A stretch of 10,210 nt of DNA from Chromera velia (lineage: Eukaryota > Sar > Chromeraceae). Shown one piece after another: positions 7,150 to 10,210 of the stretch. Below the pieces are notes generated by a model that was not told the DNA's origin, ran no database searches, and saw only the letters and a list, made by a program, of their open reading frames with translations. The number at the start of each line of letters is the position of its first letter. The first letter of the stretch is position 1. The stretch lies in contig JAHBMJ010002333.1 of the NCBI GenBank assembly GCA_018398765.1, forward strand, positions 1 to 10,210, written 5' to 3'. Position numbers and translations under genes: made by a program.

Positions 7150-10018
7150 ATGTCGGCCCAGGTCTCCGAACAATTTCTTTCGGAGGTCCGAAAAGCGATG
7201 TCGTCTGTCAAAAAGCCAACAAGCTATGACAGAGTGTACAAGGACGAGTGTATGTTCAGGTCAGCTCTTCAGACCAGGCCAGTCTGTCTGTATGAGACAC
7301 TAGAAGTGGATGCGCTCCCGTCTCTGGTGAGTTTCTTCGTAAGGTTTGGGAAGAGAAGTATGTAGAGGAAATGAAGTCCTTGGAAGCTGCTTCGATTTCC
7401 TTGATTCACCTGGAGTCGCACAATCATTCTTTGCCCTTCTATTGACGCATTCTACCTTGCCGTCTCCGGAACTTATTTGGCCTGTATTCCCATCTTCCTT
7501 TTTTTTCTTCGACTTCGCTGGACGATGTATTGATTTATAGGGTCGATTTTATTCTTCTCTAGTTTCTGCTTTTTTCACGGTGTTATCGGGCTCGACTGGG
7601 CGTGTCCCGGTTATGTAATGTTTCGTTGTCTTGCAGTCGTCTCCTTTTTTCCTGTACAGCTCCCCTCCTTTCTCCCGCCTTCGATTTCGAAATATCTTTC
7701 AGGCTGTATAGCTCCGCACTCGCCTGCACACATTCCGTTGATACTTACATACGCGTGTTTGTGCGTATGCGAATATCTGTTCGTAATTTCTCCGTTTCCC
7801 TCTGTGTGTGAGAGAGAAAGCAGCTTCTCTACCCCCGAGTCTCCTGGCGGTCTGTTTGTGAACCTCTCGACTTGGAAAGCCTTCGGGGAGGCATTCGTGA
7901 AGCAGGATGCAGCGGCACAGAGCTCCACTGGACCTTCTCTGTACCTCCAGCAGCTCTGGGAGAGGAGACCAAAGACAGACGAGGAACTAAAGGAAGATGA
8001 GGCGAAGGACAAAGAAACGACCAAACTGGCTATCGGAGTCGAGGGAGGGTCAGTCAGGAGGGCAGGAAGGCAGGGGGCATGGCAGTCTTATGAGCTCAAT
8101 CACCAGCCTCTCTGTTCGCTTCTGTTTTCATTCTTGGTCTGTCTGTTACTCCCTTTTCCTGAAGATTGATCTCGCCTGTGTTGGCTTTGAAGGGACGTAT
8201 GACCCTCCTGCTCCTCACCACCTGCGCCGCCCCCCATTCCCCCCGCTGCCACACACCCATGTGCTCTGCACAGCTTTGCTGGACTCGAAGACAAGCCGTA
8301 CAAACTGGAGAAGTCCAACTTTCTCGTCGTCGTGCCTTCCATGGAGAAGGTCCTGCTGCCCTGCGTGGACCTGCCGGAGGTCGTCATTCAGGTCTGTCTG
8401 TTTTGTTGGTTATTGGGGTGGGGGGTGGGAAAGGGGAAGAGGGCACACGGATACACTCTATGTTTGACTGTGTCTGTAGGAGGCAGGGGGCGGCGGAGGG
8501 ACGCGTGTTTTTATTATCTCATTATCGAGAGGTCTATCAATATCAATGTATTATCGCACGTTCCGAGAGATGCTCCATGGGTTGGGAGAGAAGAAAAACT
8601 GTGCGGCGCGGCGGACTCATTGAAGAGCACTTGAAATAAAGAGAATAGAAGAAGACAGAAAAGAGAAAAGTTGGGCCAAAAGACTCCGTTTCGCGTTTTT
8701 TATTCTGGGTTTTATGTCTCTCTCTGAATGTCACGTTCTCTGCCCCTCCCTCCTTTTCTACAATTCTATCTGTTCTTCTGCCCGTCTCTCCTTGTGACCC
8801 CGTATGTCTGCAGGCGTGCGAGGGTGTGATCAAGCACCAGGGCAGCGTGGTGCAAGACACCATTCAGGAGTGGGAAGATAAACCGCAAGTGAGTCGGTAG
8901 GCACGCTTTGAGTTCCTCTGAAGTTTTCTTCGTGCCATTGGGACGTCACTCGAAATGTGGATGGGAAACCTCCAGAGGCCGTGTCGGGTGGATGGGAAAC
9001 TTCACCAGCTTCTTCATGTATTAATAGAATTGTCTGACCTGTCTTCTGATTACTTCTCTCCTTTGCTCGGACTTGTTTTCTGATCACTTCTCTCTTGTGT
9101 TGTTGTGTTTCCTTGGTTTGACCCTTCCTCTTCTGGCCTTGCGGGACTTCCCCTCCGCATTGGCCTCCATTGATCGATCGATCGATTTGACTGATTCGAT
9201 CCACTTCTCTCTTCACGCACCCAACCTGCTGGGTGTAGCTCCAATGAGCGTGTGTGTGATTTTTGTCTCTTCTCTTCCCTTCTCTTCCCTGCAGGTCTCC
9301 CGTTTCTCCGAGACCCTCGAGCAGCTCCCGAACGTTCCCCGCATCTCCCCCAAGCCTTCCGACTGGGTCTGTGCTGTCTGTGGGAGACGCCAGAACCTGT
9401 GGCTAAACCTCTCGGACGGTTTTGTCGGCTGTGGACGGAAGCAGTGGGGGGTGGATGATACGGGGTCGGTCGGTTGGTCGCTCTATTAGTTGGTCTGCCG
9501 GTGGAACAAATGAAGAATCCATTCAGCTTGAACTCGTGCATGTAGGTGTGTGGAGACAGAGAGAAAACAGACGGCGACACAGAGAAAGATCGAAAGGGGA
9601 GCAAGTCATCGGAGAGATGTACTCCGATTCAACCGCAGAGGGTCAAAGGAGAAGGATGTGTGAGAGTTTTTGGTCTGGACATACAAGGCAATTCATACTT
9701 CGTTCTGACGGTCTATCTTTCCTTTGTGTTTCTGCCTGCAAACGTGCCGGACGAATGGGCTCCTGGTGCTCTGATGGTTCATGAAATTGTTTACTCTGCT
9801 CTTGTTTGTTCTTTGTTTTCGCATGCAGCTGTGAGGGGGGGCGAGAGGGAGCTGCGGTGTTGCACTTCGATGACACGGGACGCCGTTTTCCTCTCGCAGT
9901 GAAGCTGGGGACGATCAACGCCAAGGGCGCAGACGTGTACTCTTACGCAGAGAACGACATGGTGGAGGACTCTAAACTGAAGGAACATCTGCTGCATTTT
10001 GGAATTGATCTGGCGGCG
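7150..10018 (+). CDS. USP5: Ubiquitin carboxyl-terminal hydrolase 5-like (isopeptidase T/UBP14), N-terminal part
   Basis: USP5 disassembles unanchored polyubiquitin from its free C-terminal end in cytosol and nucleus. The exons are 7150-7259, 7824-8048, 8274-8391, 8814-8888, 9295-9450 and 9836-10018, about 289 aa so far; the gene continues past the right edge. Diagnostic stretches, in order, are YDRVYKDECMF joined to SFSTPESPGGLFVNL, KLAIGVEGG joined to FAGLEDK, PSDWVCAVCGRRQNLWLNLSDG and FPLAVKLGTINAKGADVYSY, ending LHFGIDLAA. They follow the family's N-terminal zinc-finger-like region and ZnF-UBP domain. Cys202, Cys205 and Cys222 match the zinc cysteines, and Trp212, Arg224, Tyr263 and Tyr265 match the pocket that binds the ubiquitin C-terminal Gly-Gly. 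The zinc His position reads Ala234. The exon 5/6 junction is uncertain: 9450/9836 is phase 0, but CAG at 9828 is the first AG and would need a phase-2 donor such as 9444 or 9465. The Cys-box protease domain and UBA domains are not in the window. Confidence 0.92.
7260..7823 (+). other. USP5 intron 1
   Basis: This 564-bp intron opens with GTCAGC and closes with AAAGCAG after a pyrimidine-rich stretch (TTTCTCCGTTTCCCTCTG). Its interior is T-rich on the coding strand. I see no other gene, repeat array or RNA in it. Phase 2 is shown by the split Ser codon (AG|C) that rejoins ECMF to SFSTPES. Confidence 0.85.
8392..8813 (+). other. USP5 intron 3
   Basis: This 422-bp intron runs from GTCTGT to GTCTGCAG in phase 0. 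It carries a G-rich patch near 8415-8445 and a pyrimidine-rich 3' part from about 8740. No gene is seen in it. Confidence 0.85.
8889..9294 (+). other. USP5 intron 4
   Basis: This intron has the best-consensus donor in the gene (CAA|GTGAGT) and a strong pyrimidine tract ending TTCCCTGCAG. It is 406 bp long and phase 0. It contains a short GATC tandem at 9171-9186 and a 10-bp direct repeat, GGATGGGAAA, near 8960 and 8990. No gene is seen. Confidence 0.87.
9171..9186. repeat. Short GATC tandem repeat
   Basis: Three tandem GATC units with flanking bases form TGATCGATCGATCGAT, which is largely self-complementary. It lies in USP5 intron 4. It is probably a small simple repeat. Confidence 0.8.
9451..9835 (+). 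other. USP5 intron 5 (boundaries uncertain)
   Basis: The intron is about 385 bp and separates the CGRKQWG part of the ZnF-UBP from the GGREGAAVLHF part. The preferred boundaries (donor GTGGAT at 9451, acceptor GTGAG ending 9835) give phase 0 and the best family alignment. The CAG ending at 9828 has the better pyrimidine tract (TTTGTTTTCGCATGCAG). An ORF crosses this region but matches no family. A tiny extra exon here cannot be excluded. Confidence 0.6.
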
Positions 10019-10080
10019 GTCTGTCAGTCTCTCCCTCTCTTGCTCTGTCTGTCTTGGCGTGTCTGTCTGTCATATAGTCT

Positions 10081-10108
10081 CTGTCTGTCTGTCTGTCTGT
10101 CTGTCTGT
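10081..10108. repeat. (CTGT)7 microsatellite in USP5 intron 6
   Basis: Seven CTGT units follow the GTCTGT donor at 10019 in the intron that leaves the window. Less regular CTGTCTGT blocks precede it from about 10043. Confidence 0.95.
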
Positions 10109-10165
10109 TGTGTTCATGAAGAAAAGAAGGGAGAAGAAGAAACATACAATCCGTCTGTCGGCCTC

Positions 10166-10204
10166 GCTCTCTCTCTCTTTCTCTTCTCATGGTGTGTGTG
10201 TGTG
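10166..10204. repeat. (CT)n then (GT)n microsatellite at the right edge
   Basis: A CT-rich tract (10166-10186), a short spacer (TCATG) and a GT run (10192-10204) are followed by a G run to the window end. The order matches the other compound arrays in the window. It lies in the USP5 intron that begins at 10019. Confidence 0.85.
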
Positions 10205-10210
10205 GGGGGG

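Noticed and set aside
7602-8024. ORFs over USP5 intron 1 and exon 2 in other frames or strands
   Set aside because: Only the frame giving STPESPGGLFVNL and KLAIGVEGG matches the USP5 family; the others match nothing and overlap it.

Overview
This window is eukaryotic nuclear DNA. Its genes are split by GT-AG introns of about 225 to 670 bp, no operon structure is visible, and long (CT)n/(GT)n/(CAGA)n microsatellites are scattered through introns and gene flanks. Moderate-GC genes, microsatellite-filled introns and many TGCATG/TGCATGCA words (a motif class tied to ApiAP2 factors) would suit a photosynthetic relative of apicomplexans, such as a chromerid (Chromera-like). That placement is inference; nothing here proves it.

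Layout: (1) 1-194 is a compound (CT)n(GT)n microsatellite. (2) 195-800 is AT-rich and noncoding, with three consecutive GC-rich hairpins at 581-687. (3) About 1069-2155, + strand, is a probable but unrecognised gene whose reading frame changes near 1333-1426. Its first part holds a Cys-Cys-His-Cys motif with exact UBZ4 (RAD18-type ubiquitin-binding zinc finger) spacing. (4) 2156-3310 is AT-rich intergenic DNA. (5) 3311-6617, - strand, is a complete four-exon flavin amine oxidase (polyamine oxidase/LSD1-like fold, 624 aa). I rebuilt it by phase-matched splicing, including a 44-nt micro-exon. (6) 6618-7149 is a 532-bp head-to-head intergenic region, probably a shared bidirectional promoter, with a very GC-rich core of nested palindromes and a TGCATGCA word. 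(7) 7150 to the right edge, + strand, is the 5' part (six exons, about 289 aa) of a USP5/isopeptidase T/UBP14 deubiquitinase, covering its N-terminal zinc-finger-like region and the ZnF-UBP domain. The protease domain lies beyond the window.

The three genes do not form an obvious pathway. The amine oxidase is a flavoenzyme, USP5 recycles unanchored polyubiquitin, and the left gene may carry a ubiquitin-binding finger. The most interesting points are the micro-exon directly behind a roughly 180-bp microsatellite, the apparent loss of the zinc-ligand histidine in the USP5 ZnF-UBP, the palindromic promoter core, the window-wide excess of TGCATG, and the orphan UBZ4-like gene. I found no clear new multi-gene system.
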